A stretch of DNA of 64,000 nt. Origin: Novosphingobium sp. SCN 66-18 (lineage in GTDB: Bacteria; Pseudomonadota; Alphaproteobacteria; Sphingomonadales; Sphingomonadaceae). Made by a program: the position numbers and the translations under genes. Where the stretch lies: NCBI GenBank assembly GCA_001725355.1, contig MEGD01000027.1, positions 93,131 to 157,130 of the forward strand, given 5' to 3'. The stretch's first letter is position 1, and each line of letters opens with the position of its first letter. Positions 43,666 through 52,091 of this stretch are shown piece after piece. Below the pieces are notes generated by a model that saw nothing but the letters and a program-made list of their open reading frames with translations, was not told where the DNA came from and did no database searches.

Positions 43666-45498
43666 ATGGCCTACCCGGATACCGAGTCCCGTCCACACGA
43701 CGCGAAGGATGCCGCCGCCAGCCCATCCTGGCGGGCCGCGCTGACGGCTCGCCTTTCGTTGCGCCCGTTGCTGCTGGCAGGCCTGTGCACTGCGACGGCC
43801 GTCGTCGCGCAGGCCGGCGGCATGGCGGGCGGGGCGGACAAGCCGGAGAGCGAGGAAGGCATCCCGGTCACCGACAGCCTGACCAAGGAAAAGTGCGGCG
43901 CCTGCCACACCGCCGACGCCAAGGGCAATCTTTCGCGCATTTCCTGGCTGCGCACCACGCCGGAAGGCTGGGCGCAGGCGATCAAGCGCATGGTCAAGCT
44001 GAACGGCTTGCAGATCACCCCCGAGGAATCGCGGCAGGTGGTCCGCTATCTTTCGAGCAGCCACGGGCTTGCCCCGGAGGAAGCAAGGCCGGTGATGTAC
44101 CTCGTGGAGCATCGCATCCAGGACGAGACCAACATCCCCAGCGAATCGCTGCGCGGCGCCTGCGCCACTTGCCACGCCTTTGCCCAGCCGCTTTCCTGGC
44201 GCCGGTCGGGCAGCGAATGGAAGCTGCTGCAGGATTTCCACGTCGCGCTCTATTCGCAGGCCGACGTACAGTATCGCCGCCCCGCCACGGACGAACCCGG
44301 CGCGGTCTTCGGCCAGCCGACGCCGATCGTGACCAAGCCCGGCGCGACACCGGTGACGCAGGGACAGATCGCGTTGGATTACACACGCAAGGTCGCCCCG
44401 CTGCACACGCCCGAATGGACGCAGTGGAAGTCCCGGATGCAGGATCCGCGCCTGGCCGGCAAATGGCTGGTCAGCGCCTCGGCCCCCGGTAAGGGCCGGT
44501 TCGTCGGCACGATGACCATCGGCGCCACGGCCGACAGCGACGAATTCAAGACCGGCATCGCGCTGCGGTCGCTGACCGACGGATCGACGCTGAGCCGCAC
44601 CGGCAACGGCATCGTCTATGCCGGCTACAGCTGGCGCGGACGCTCCGCACCGTCCGCGCAGCCTTCCGCGCCCGATGCGCTCGACAATCCGACGCGCGAG
44701 ACCATGTGGTTCTCGCCCGATCGCAAGAATGCCGAAGGTCGCTGGTTCTGGGGGGAATATCAGGAATTCGGTTTCGACGTGAAGCTGGTACGCGCCGACG
44801 GCAGCCCGACGATCGGCGCTGTCTGGCCGAACGCGATCAAGGCCGGCACCAGGGGGGTGGACGTCCACATTTTCGGCGATAGCCTGCCGGCTGCGCCGAC
44901 TGCGAAGGATATCGACCTTGGCGCCGGGCTAGCGGTGACCAGGGTCGTCACCGCGAGCCCCACCGAAATCGTCGTATCTGTCGATGCCGCCCCCGGCGCT
45001 GTCGCCGGCGTGCATGATGTTTCGGTGGGGAGCGCGGTGCTCGCTTCGGCCCTGCCGGTCTATCGCAAGATCGATTACCTGAAGGTCACGCCCGACACCA
45101 ACCTGTCGCGGCTGGGCGGTGCGCACTTCGCCAAGGGATACGCCCAGTTCGATGCCGTGGGCTTCGACAACGGCCCGGATGGCAAGCCCAACACCGCCGA
45201 CGACGTGAACATCGGCCCCGTCGCGGCAGACTGGAGCATCCAGGAATTCCAGTCGGTCTGGTACGATGACGACAAGGCCTATGTCGGATCGATCAGCCAG
45301 AAGGCGCTGTTCACGCCGAACGTGGATGGCCCCAACCCGCAACGCAGCGGCAACCGCAACAACTATGGCGAAGTCTGGGTCGTGGCCACGGCGAAGGCCG
45401 AAAAGGACACGCAGGGCAAGCCGCTGACGGCCAAGTCCTACCTTGTCGTCACCGTTCCCGCCTACAAGCGCTGGGATCAGCCGGAGGTTTCGCAATGA
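43666..45498 (+). CDS. qhpA: Quinohemoprotein amine dehydrogenase alpha subunit (diheme)
   Basis: Periplasmic subunit of 610 aa. A signal peptide runs to about residue 52 after an unusually long polar N-terminus. Two heme c sites are CGACH (77-81) and CATCH (166-170). The rest is beta-rich immunoglobulin-like domains, as in the known QHNDH alpha subunit. It passes electrons from the CTQ gamma subunit to soluble cytochromes. Overlaps qhpD by 4 bases. Together with the beta and gamma subunits it makes a complete enzyme. Confidence 0.95.
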   Translation: MAYPDTESRPHDAKDAAASPSWRAALTARLSLRPLLLAGLCTATAVVAQAGGMAGGADKPESEEGIPVTDSLTKEKCGACHTADAKGNLSRISWLRTTPEGWAQAIKRMVKLNGLQITPEESRQVVRYLSSSHGLAPEEARPVMYLVEHRIQDETNIPSESLRGACATCHAFAQPLSWRRSGSEWKLLQDFHVALYSQADVQYRRPATDEPGAVFGQPTPIVTKPGATPVTQGQIALDYTRKVAPLHTPEWTQWKSRMQDPRLAGKWLVSASAPGKGRFVGTMTIGATADSDEFKTGIALRSLTDGSTLSRTGNGIVYAGYSWRGRSAPSAQPSAPDALDNPTRETMWFSPDRKNAEGRWFWGEYQEFGFDVKLVRADGSPTIGAVWPNAIKAGTRGVDVHIFGDSLPAAPTAKDIDLGAGLAVTRVVTASPTEIVVSVDAAPGAVAGVHDVSVGSAVLASALPVYRKIDYLKVTPDTNLSRLGGAHFAKGYAQFDAVGFDNGPDGKPNTADDVNIGPVAADWSIQEFQSVWYDDDKAYVGSISQKALFTPNVDGPNPQRSGNRNNYGEVWVVATAKAEKDTQGKPLTAKSYLVVTVPAYKRWDQPEVSQ

Positions 45499-46949
45499 CG
45501 ACCATGCTGGCCCACCGCTACCGGCGCGGCGAACTGCACGAATTCCGCTCGTCCGACACGGACTTCATGTACCTGGTTTCGGCCGGCGCGATCTTCGCGC
45601 TGGACGAAGGCACCCGCGCCGTGCTCGATCTGCTCGGCGAAGGCGAGATGAGCCACGAGGAGCTGGCCACGGCGCTGGCCGGCGCGGGCCATTCCCCGGC
45701 CGACGCCGAAGACCTGATCCGCGAATTGCGGCAGGTCCGCGCGATCCATTCGGAACAGGTCACCACCGCGCCCGCGCCGTCCGCGCCGCCGGCGGACTAC
45801 CCCCTGCAGGCGCTGGTGCTCAACGTCACCAACCAGTGCAACCTGGCCTGCACCTATTGCTACGAATTCGGCGCGGACAAGATCGCCACGCCCGCCGGCA
45901 AGCCGAAGTACATGGCGCTGGAAACCGCGAAGTCCTCGGTCGATTTCCTGCTGGCCGGATCGGGCAACCGCGAAGCGGTGCACATCACCTTCTTCGGCGG
46001 CGAAACGCTGATGAACTTCCGCCTGCTGCGCGATGTGGTCGGCTATGCCAACGAGCAGGCGGCGGCGCAGGGGCGCAAGATCACCTTCAGCCTGACCACC
46101 AACGCCACGCTGCTGACCGACGAGATCATCGATTTCCTCTCGGACAACGCGATCGGCGTCACCGTCAGCATGGACGGCCCGGCGGAGATGCAGGATGCCC
46201 GCCGCGTCTACAAGAGCGGCAAGGGCAGCTACGCGGTGATCGAGCCGCGCCTGCGCAAGCTGATCGCCCGCCACAAGACCCGCGCGATTACCGCCCGCGT
46301 CACCCTGACGGCAGGGGTCACCGACGTGATCCGCATCTACCGCCATCTCAAGGACGACATCGGCTTCCACGAAGTGGGCTTCGCGCCGGTGACGACCGCG
46401 GGCGAGGAGCGCGAATACTCGCTCAACGGCGATGACATGACCGGCGTCCTCGCCGGTTTCCACGCCCTTGCCGACGAGTGGCTGGACTATGCGCTGCACG
46501 GGCGGATGCATGGCTTCACCAACGTCAGCGAAACCATCGGCGAACTGATCCAGGGCACCAACAAGTCGCACCCGTGCGGCGCGGGGCTGGGTCTGCTGGG
46601 CGTGAGCCCGTCGGGCGACCTTTCGCCCTGCCACCGCTTCACCGATGCCGATACGCATACCCTGGGCCACATCTCCACGGGGATCGATCAGGGCAAGCGC
46701 GAGGACTTCCTCTCGCGCGGGCACGTCCAGGCGAAATACGAATGCCAATCGTGCTGGGCGCGCCCGCTCTGCGCCGGCGGATGCCATCACGAGGCCTTCG
46801 TCCGCTATGGCGATACCGGCCACGCCAACCTGCACTACTGCGACTGGATCCGCGAATGGACCGATACCTGCCTGAAGATCTACGGCACGCTGGCCGTGCG
46901 CAACCCCGGCTTCCTCGAACGCTTCGCTGAACGAAAGGGCTTGTCATGA
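45495..46949 (+). CDS. qhpD: Radical SAM maturase of QHNDH gamma subunit
   Basis: A 484-aa SPASM-type radical SAM enzyme that forms the Cys-to-Asp/Glu thioether links in the gamma subunit in the cytoplasm. An N-terminal RRE-like region (about 1-90) precedes the [4Fe-4S]-SAM motif CNLACTYC (Cys115, 119, 122). The auxiliary cluster region near the C-terminus contains CGAGLGLLGVSPSGDLSPCHR, C-x-x-C in ECQSCWARPLCAGGCHHEA. It overlaps qhpC by four bases, matching its substrate. Confidence 0.94.
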   Translation: MTTMLAHRYRRGELHEFRSSDTDFMYLVSAGAIFALDEGTRAVLDLLGEGEMSHEELATALAGAGHSPADAEDLIRELRQVRAIHSEQVTTAPAPSAPPADYPLQALVLNVTNQCNLACTYCYEFGADKIATPAGKPKYMALETAKSSVDFLLAGSGNREAVHITFFGGETLMNFRLLRDVVGYANEQAAAQGRKITFSLTTNATLLTDEIIDFLSDNAIGVTVSMDGPAEMQDARRVYKSGKGSYAVIEPRLRKLIARHKTRAITARVTLTAGVTDVIRIYRHLKDDIGFHEVGFAPVTTAGEEREYSLNGDDMTGVLAGFHALADEWLDYALHGRMHGFTNVSETIGELIQGTNKSHPCGAGLGLLGVSPSGDLSPCHRFTDADTHTLGHISTGIDQGKREDFLSRGHVQAKYECQSCWARPLCAGGCHHEAFVRYGDTGHANLHYCDWIREWTDTCLKIYGTLAVRNPGFLERFAERKGLS

Positions 46950-47275
46950 AGCATCTCAAGCCGATCAATAAGAAGGCCCAGAAGATCGAAGAGACCATCA
47001 CTTCGGTCGAAGAAGACGTCGTCGCGCTGCAGCAGCAGCCGCGTCCGCACGTGCCGATGGGGTGCACCCTGTCGTTCTCGCCGGGGTGGGAAGTCGATGC
47101 CGGAGGCGGCACGGCGGGCCTGTGCCAGCCGGTCGAGCGCGACATCTACGATTGCTACGTCACCTGCTTCTGGCCGGTGCAGGTGCCCGACCACGTCAAC
47201 TATTCGCCGGACTGGGCGAGCAATTGCGCGGCGGCAACGAAGGACTGGCGCAATCTCGATCTCGTCTTCCCGTGA
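46946..47275 (+). CDS. qhpC: QHNDH gamma subunit precursor (CTQ carrier)
   Basis: Catalytic subunit of 109 aa. A polar leader of about 28-33 residues (starting MKHLKPINKKAQ) is followed by the cofactor core. With the mature numbering of the Paracoccus protein, all bonding partners align exactly: Cys7-Glu16, Cys27-Asp33, Cys41-Asp49 thioethers and the Cys37-Trp43 quinone pair. In the precursor these are 40-49, 60-66, 74-82 and 70-76. The leader has no Sec or Tat signal, as known for this subunit, whose export depends on the qhpF transporter. Confidence 0.96.
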   Translation: MKHLKPINKKAQKIEETITSVEEDVVALQQQPRPHVPMGCTLSFSPGWEVDAGGGTAGLCQPVERDIYDCYVTCFWPVQVPDHVNYSPDWASNCAAATKDWRNLDLVFP

Positions 47276-47369
47276 GCGGGCGCGCCCGCGCCTGCCACGC
47301 CGAACCCTGACCATCCGGGGCGGACCTGCCGCGTTCCTGCGGCGCGCCCCTTCGAGGAAGAGAAGCACG

Positions 47370-48482
47370 ATGAAGCAGCTTCGTTCCCTGCTCCGCCTGA
47401 AAGCTCTGGTGGCGCCGGCACTCGTTACGGCGCTGGCCGCCACGGTGCCCGCCCATGCCGGTACGATGATGATCGGCACGTATCCGGACAAGCTGTTCAC
47501 GATCGACGACACCAACGGCGCGATCACCGACCGCATCCAGCTGCAGGCGGGCCTGCCCACCTCGCTGCGCCTGTCCAACGACAAGTCGAAGATCTACGTC
47601 ACCACGATCACCACCAGCGGGATCGTGGTGCTGGACAGCGCCACGCGGCGCATCCTCAACCAGTTCAGCCTGAACACGCCCACCACCAAGTACCGCTTCA
47701 TGGGCGGCGTTCCCGATCCGACGGGCCGCTGGTACTACACCCAGCTCATCCGCTTCGACAAGGAACCGGACCGCTACAAGGTGAGCAAGCCGCTCTACGC
47801 TGTGATCGATCTTCAGCAGAAGAAGGTCGCGCGGACGGTGGAGATCGATCCGCAGGACGATACGCTCGGCGGCTTCCGCCCCACCTTCGCGCTCTCGCCC
47901 GACGGCAAGACACTGTACAAGTTCGGCGACAAGGTGCTGGTGATCGATACGGCGACGCTGAAGGTCAGCGACCGGCTGGACCTTGCCAAGCCGGAAACCA
48001 CGGGCATGGAGAACGTGGCGTTCGGCGGCGGCGTGGAAGCGTTGCAGAATCCCAACGAGTTCGTCTCGCTGTTCAACGCGTCCGACCCCTATGTCCACGC
48101 CAAGATGTTCGGCATCGGGCGCTTCAACCTGACCAACCGCACGTTCGATTTCACCCCGATCGGCCCGGTGCCCACCGGCATGGCCGGGCTGGAAGTGACG
48201 CCCGACGGAAAGGATGGCTATACCGTCGTCACCAACGGCACGCTCGGCAACAAGCGCTGCGAATTCTGGCACTTCGACATGGCCACCAACAAGGTGATGG
48301 AGAAGGCGGAATTCCACTGCCGTTCGCGCTTCTCGTTCGGCATCTCGGCCGACGGGCAGAAGCTGTACATCCACGGCGCCAGCTATGACATAGAGGTGTA
48401 CGACGCCAAGACGCTCAAGTACGAACGCACCTGGGATCTCGGCGCCGATGCCACCATGGCCGGCCTGCTCCATCTGAAATAG
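47370..48482 (+). CDS. qhpB: QHNDH beta subunit (beta-propeller)
   Basis: Periplasmic seven-bladed propeller subunit of 370 aa. The signal peptide ends AHA near residue 30. Propeller repeats include MIGTYPDKLFTIDDTNG, GIVVLDSATRRIL, KVLVIDTATLKVSDRL and IEVYDAKTLKYERTWDLG, with a conserved cysteine pair in KRCEFW and FHCRSR. It holds the gamma subunit and contributes to the active-site cavity. Start at 47370 fits the signal peptide; AGGAAGAG lies just before it. Confidence 0.93.
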   Translation: MKQLRSLLRLKALVAPALVTALAATVPAHAGTMMIGTYPDKLFTIDDTNGAITDRIQLQAGLPTSLRLSNDKSKIYVTTITTSGIVVLDSATRRILNQFSLNTPTTKYRFMGGVPDPTGRWYYTQLIRFDKEPDRYKVSKPLYAVIDLQQKKVARTVEIDPQDDTLGGFRPTFALSPDGKTLYKFGDKVLVIDTATLKVSDRLDLAKPETTGMENVAFGGGVEALQNPNEFVSLFNASDPYVHAKMFGIGRFNLTNRTFDFTPIGPVPTGMAGLEVTPDGKDGYTVVTNGTLGNKRCEFWHFDMATNKVMEKAEFHCRSRFSFGISADGQKLYIHGASYDIEVYDAKTLKYERTWDLGADATMAGLLHLK

Positions 48483-48506
48483 CGGGACGACGATGACAGG
48501 ACGCCC

Positions 48507-49538
48507 ATGACCGGACCACAGCCAGCGGTGCTATTGCGGGGCGGCGGCGTTTCCGTCGCAACCTGCGCACACCTGCTGGCGCAAGACGGGTTTTGCCTGA
48601 CGGGGGCGGCGGTCGAACCGCGCGCCCCCGTTCCCGTGATCATGCTGAGCGATCCGGCGCTGGCGCTGCTGCGCGACATCTTCGGCCAGCCGCGCCTGTT
48701 CGCCGCCCTGCCCCGCATCGAACGGCGCGTGGTTTCGTGGGGTGGCAGCGTGTCCGCGCCTCTGCCGCATGGCGCGGCGGTGGTGACCGGCGCGCAGATC
48801 GAGGCCGAACTGGGCCGGCCGGCACTGCCCGCCGCGTTCCCGTCGGCGGCTAGCGAGGCCGCCCAGCCCTTCACCATCCACGGCGCGCCGCCGTTTCCCC
48901 AGCCGGCGCTGCGCCGCTTCGGCACGCGCGAGGCCGTGGCCGCGCCGGTCACGCTGCGCGCGGGCACCGATCGGGCGACCTGCCATGTCGAAGCCACGCC
49001 CGAAGGCTGGCTGTTCCTGATTCCGCAAGGGGCGGACGCCGCCTGGCTGCTGGGCGTGGGCTGTTCGCCGGAAGCCTTGCTCGCGCAAAGCCGCCTGGTC
49101 GCGCCGGTCATCGACACGCTGGGGACGGCAGGCGCGCGCTTCGAAACCGCGCCGCGCCTGCTCGATCAGCTGGCCGGGCCGGACTGGATCGCCTGCGGCA
49201 CGGCGGCGATCGCCTTCGATCCGATCTGCGGTGACGGCACCGCGCAGGCCGCGCGCGAGGCCATCCTCGCGGCGGCGGTGCTGGCAGCGATCCGCGACGG
49301 GGGTGACCGCGAGGCGCTGCTCGCGCACTACCGGGCCATGCTGATCGCTTCGATGCGGCGGCACCTGCAGGTCAGCCTGCCGTTCTACCGCTCAGGGGGC
49401 GACACGCCCTGGTGGCGCGAACAGACGGAGGCGCTGGCGCAAGGCCATGCCTGGTGCACCGGCCAGCTGGCGCGCGTGCCCGAACCGCGCTTCGTGCTGC
49501 GCGGCAACCGCCTGTTCGCGCGGGAGGCTGCCGCCTGA
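48507..49538 (+). CDS. qhpG: Flavoprotein monooxygenase for CTQ formation
   Basis: A 343-aa group A flavin monooxygenase-like protein. The N-terminal FAD-binding loop is VLLRGGGVSVATCAHLLAQDG and the C-terminal FAD motif is a degraded GTAAIAFDPICGDGTAQAAREA. QhpG in Paracoccus hydroxylates the gamma-subunit Trp, the first step of quinone formation. The assignment follows from sequence type and its place in the operon. It lies 24 bases after qhpB and is followed by qhpF. Confidence 0.88.
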   Translation: MTGPQPAVLLRGGGVSVATCAHLLAQDGFCLTGAAVEPRAPVPVIMLSDPALALLRDIFGQPRLFAALPRIERRVVSWGGSVSAPLPHGAAVVTGAQIEAELGRPALPAAFPSAASEAAQPFTIHGAPPFPQPALRRFGTREAVAAPVTLRAGTDRATCHVEATPEGWLFLIPQGADAAWLLGVGCSPEALLAQSRLVAPVIDTLGTAGARFETAPRLLDQLAGPDWIACGTAAIAFDPICGDGTAQAAREAILAAAVLAAIRDGGDREALLAHYRAMLIASMRRHLQVSLPFYRSGGDTPWWREQTEALAQGHAWCTGQLARVPEPRFVLRGNRLFAREAAA

Positions 49539-49567
49539 ACCCGCCCCAAGCCTCGAATTCGGCCCCG

Positions 49568-51271
49568 ATGCCAGCTGCACCACCGCCGCCCGTGGCCGAC
49601 TGGCGCACCTATCGCCGGCTGCTGCCCTATGTGCGCCCCTATCTGCGGCCGCTGCTGGGGGTGCTGCTGGTCAGCCTGCTCTCGACCGGGGTGGGCCTGG
49701 CGCAGCCCTATCTGTCCAAGCTGATGATCGACGAGGCGCTGCTGCGCCGGAACATGGACGCGCTGCTCGCGGTGTCGGGCGCGATGATCGTGGTGACGCT
49801 GGCCGGCTTCGCGCTCAACATCCTCGCCAGCTATCGCTACGTCGCGCTTTCGGCGGCGATGCTCTACGACATCCGCGTGGCGCTGCTGCGCCACCTGCAG
49901 ACGCTCAGCCCGCGTTTCTATGGCGGTTTCCGGCTGGGCGACCTGATGTCGCGCATCAACAGCGACGTCAGCGACGTGCAGCGTGCGGCGGGCGACACGC
50001 TGCTTTCGGTGCTGAGCAACGTGCTGTTCTTCATCGGCTGCGTGGCGATGATGGTGTGGCTCGACTGGCGGCTGTTCCTGATCGGCACGGTGCTGGTGCC
50101 AGTGGCGGTCATGGTCTTCCTCCACTTCCAGAAAAAGGTCACCGCGCTCACCCGCGAAATGCGCGAGCGCGGGGCGGACCTCGGCAGCCTGCTGGTCGAT
50201 ACCGTGATGGGCATGCGCGTGATCGCCGCGCTGGGCGCGGAAGCGCACGAGGTAGACCGCTTCGGCGCCCGCAACGGCGCGTTCGTGCGCGCGATGCTGA
50301 AGATGCAGGTCGCGTCGTTCATGACCGGGGCGCTGCCCGGCACGCTGCTCACCGCCTCGACTTCGGTGGTGATCCTCTACGGCGGCACGCGGATCATCCA
50401 CGGCGAGATGACGATCGGCGCGCTCGTCGCCTTCATGGCCTATCACATGCGGCTGTTCGGGCCGATCCAGGCGCTGCTGGGGCTGTCTTCGGGCCTTGCC
50501 TCCACCCGCGTCTCGCTCGCGCGGATCTTCGAGCTGTTCGATACCCCGGCGGAGGTGACAGAACCGGCCGATGCGCGCCCGCTCGGCCCGGTGCGGCAGG
50601 GCATCCGCTTCGAGCGCGTCTCGTTCCGCCATGATCGCGAACCGGTGCTGGCGGGCGTGGACCTGTTCATTCCCGCCGGCAGCTTCTGCGCGATCCTGGG
50701 CGAAAGCGGCGCGGGCAAATCGACCATGGCCGACCTGATGGTCCGCTTCCTCGATCCGCAGCAGGGCCGCATCCTGATCGACGGGCACGACCTGCGGCAG
50801 ACGCGCCTTGCCGATCTGCGGCATGAGGTGCTGCTGGTCGATCAGGCGCCGTATCTGTTCAACGACACCATCGCCGGCAACATCGCCTTCGCCATGGACG
50901 GCGTGCCCCGCGCGCGCATCGCGCAGGCCGCCGCCGCCGCCGGGCTGGAGCCGCTGCTGCGCCGCCTGCCGCAAGGGCTGGATACCCGCACCGGCGAGCG
51001 CGGCATGGCGCTGTCGGCCGGCGAGCGGCAGCGCATCGCGCTGGCCCGCGCGCTGCTGCGCGAGCCCTCGGTGCTGATCCTCGACGAACCGACCGCCGCG
51101 CTGGACGAAGGAACCGAACAGCGCGTGGCTGACGGGCTGCGCTCCGCGCTGCCGCAGGCGACGATCGTGGTCATCACGCACAAGCCGGCGCTGGCCCGGC
51201 GTGCCGACCTCATCGTCACGCTGGACCATGGCCACGCCACCGTGGCCGCGAACGAGCCGGCTTTTGCCTGA
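49568..51271 (+). CDS. qhpF: ABC exporter with fused membrane and ATPase domains
   Basis: A 567-aa half-transporter. Six transmembrane helices occupy residues 20 to about 300. The nucleotide-binding domain has Walker A GESGAGKST, signature LSAGERQRIALARAL and Walker B VLILDEPTAALDEG, and His in VITHKP. It probably carries the modified gamma subunit to the periplasm, since that subunit lacks a Sec signal. The ATG at 49568 follows 29 bases after the qhpG stop. The end overlaps the protease gene. Confidence 0.9.
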   Translation: MPAAPPPPVADWRTYRRLLPYVRPYLRPLLGVLLVSLLSTGVGLAQPYLSKLMIDEALLRRNMDALLAVSGAMIVVTLAGFALNILASYRYVALSAAMLYDIRVALLRHLQTLSPRFYGGFRLGDLMSRINSDVSDVQRAAGDTLLSVLSNVLFFIGCVAMMVWLDWRLFLIGTVLVPVAVMVFLHFQKKVTALTREMRERGADLGSLLVDTVMGMRVIAALGAEAHEVDRFGARNGAFVRAMLKMQVASFMTGALPGTLLTASTSVVILYGGTRIIHGEMTIGALVAFMAYHMRLFGPIQALLGLSSGLASTRVSLARIFELFDTPAEVTEPADARPLGPVRQGIRFERVSFRHDREPVLAGVDLFIPAGSFCAILGESGAGKSTMADLMVRFLDPQQGRILIDGHDLRQTRLADLRHEVLLVDQAPYLFNDTIAGNIAFAMDGVPRARIAQAAAAAGLEPLLRRLPQGLDTRTGERGMALSAGERQRIALARALLREPSVLILDEPTAALDEGTEQRVADGLRSALPQATIVVITHKPALARRADLIVTLDHGHATVAANEPAFA

Positions 51272-51992
51272 TAGCCCTGCCCCGCCAGCCGGAAGCGGCC
51301 GCGGTGTGCGCGTCGCCGTGATCGACAGCGGCGTCCACCCCGATCATCCGCATATCGACGGCGCGAAGCTGCTGCCGGGCGTGGCCATCGCGTCGGACGG
51401 CACTCTGTCCGACGCAGCCGACGCCACGCTCGACCGCCTCGGCCACGGCACGGCGGTTACCGCCGCCATCCAGGAAAAGGCGCCGGACGCATTGATCCTG
51501 CCGGTGCGGGTGTTCCACGACGCGCTGAAGACCAGCGCCCGCGCGCTGGCGCTGGCGATCGACTGGAGCATCGAACAGGGCGCGGACGTGATCAACCTGA
51601 GCCTCGGCACGACCAACGCCGCGCATCGGGAGGGATTCGCCGCCGTCGCCGCCCGCGCGGCGGAAGCCGGCGCGCTGATCGTCGCCGCGCGCGAGGCCGA
51701 TGGCACGCCCTGCTGGCCGGGCGCGCTCGATGCGGACAACGTGCTGGGCGTGGGGCTGGACTGGGACTGTCCGCGCGAGACCTGGCGCGTACGCGGTGGC
51801 GTGCTGTTCGCCTCGGGCTATCCGCGCCCGATCCCCGGCGTTCCGCCCCGCCGCAATCTCTACGGCATCAGCTTCGCCACCGCGCAGGCCAGCGGCTTCG
51901 CGGCGCGGGCCGGCGCCGGCCTGCCGCCTGACGGCCATCGCGCCGAACGGCTGCGCGCGCTGTTGTTGTCCGGAGCGGAACTTCCCGCCTGA
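51228..51992 (+). CDS. qhpE: Subtilisin-like protease for gamma subunit leader removal
   Basis: A compact subtilase of about 254 aa with the triad Asp33 (VIDSG), His73 (GHGTAV) and Ser215 (GISFATAQ), and the N-site region NLSLGT. It has no signal peptide, so it acts in the cytoplasm, as known for QhpE, which cuts the leader of the gamma subunit. The start is uncertain: the ATG at 51228 lies inside qhpF, and a TTG at 51264 close to the qhpF stop is also possible. It is the last gene of the operon. Confidence 0.88.
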   Translation: MATPPWPRTSRLLPDSPAPPAGSGRGVRVAVIDSGVHPDHPHIDGAKLLPGVAIASDGTLSDAADATLDRLGHGTAVTAAIQEKAPDALILPVRVFHDALKTSARALALAIDWSIEQGADVINLSLGTTNAAHREGFAAVAARAAEAGALIVAAREADGTPCWPGALDADNVLGVGLDWDCPRETWRVRGGVLFASGYPRPIPGVPPRRNLYGISFATAQASGFAARAGAGLPPDGHRAERLRALLLSGAELPA

Positions 51993-52031
51993 CCGGCGCA
52001 TCGCGCCACCTGCCCGACATCGCACGCCGAT

Positions 52032-52068
52032 CAAAAAATCCCCCCCGCGACCGGAGTCGCGGAGGGAT
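52032..52068 (-). terminator. Terminator of the TonB receptor gene
   Basis: On the minus strand a CCGCGAC / GTCGCGG stem with a 4-base loop, extended by CCC/GGG pairs with one mismatch, is followed by TTTTTTG. It lies 24 bases after the receptor stop. Confidence 0.82.
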
Positions 52069-52091
52069 CATCATGCGCCGCTATGCTGCGA

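Noticed and set aside
47276..47369. Upstream in-frame extension of qhpB from 47097
   Set aside because: It overlaps qhpC in another frame, and the signal peptide starts at the ATG at 47370.
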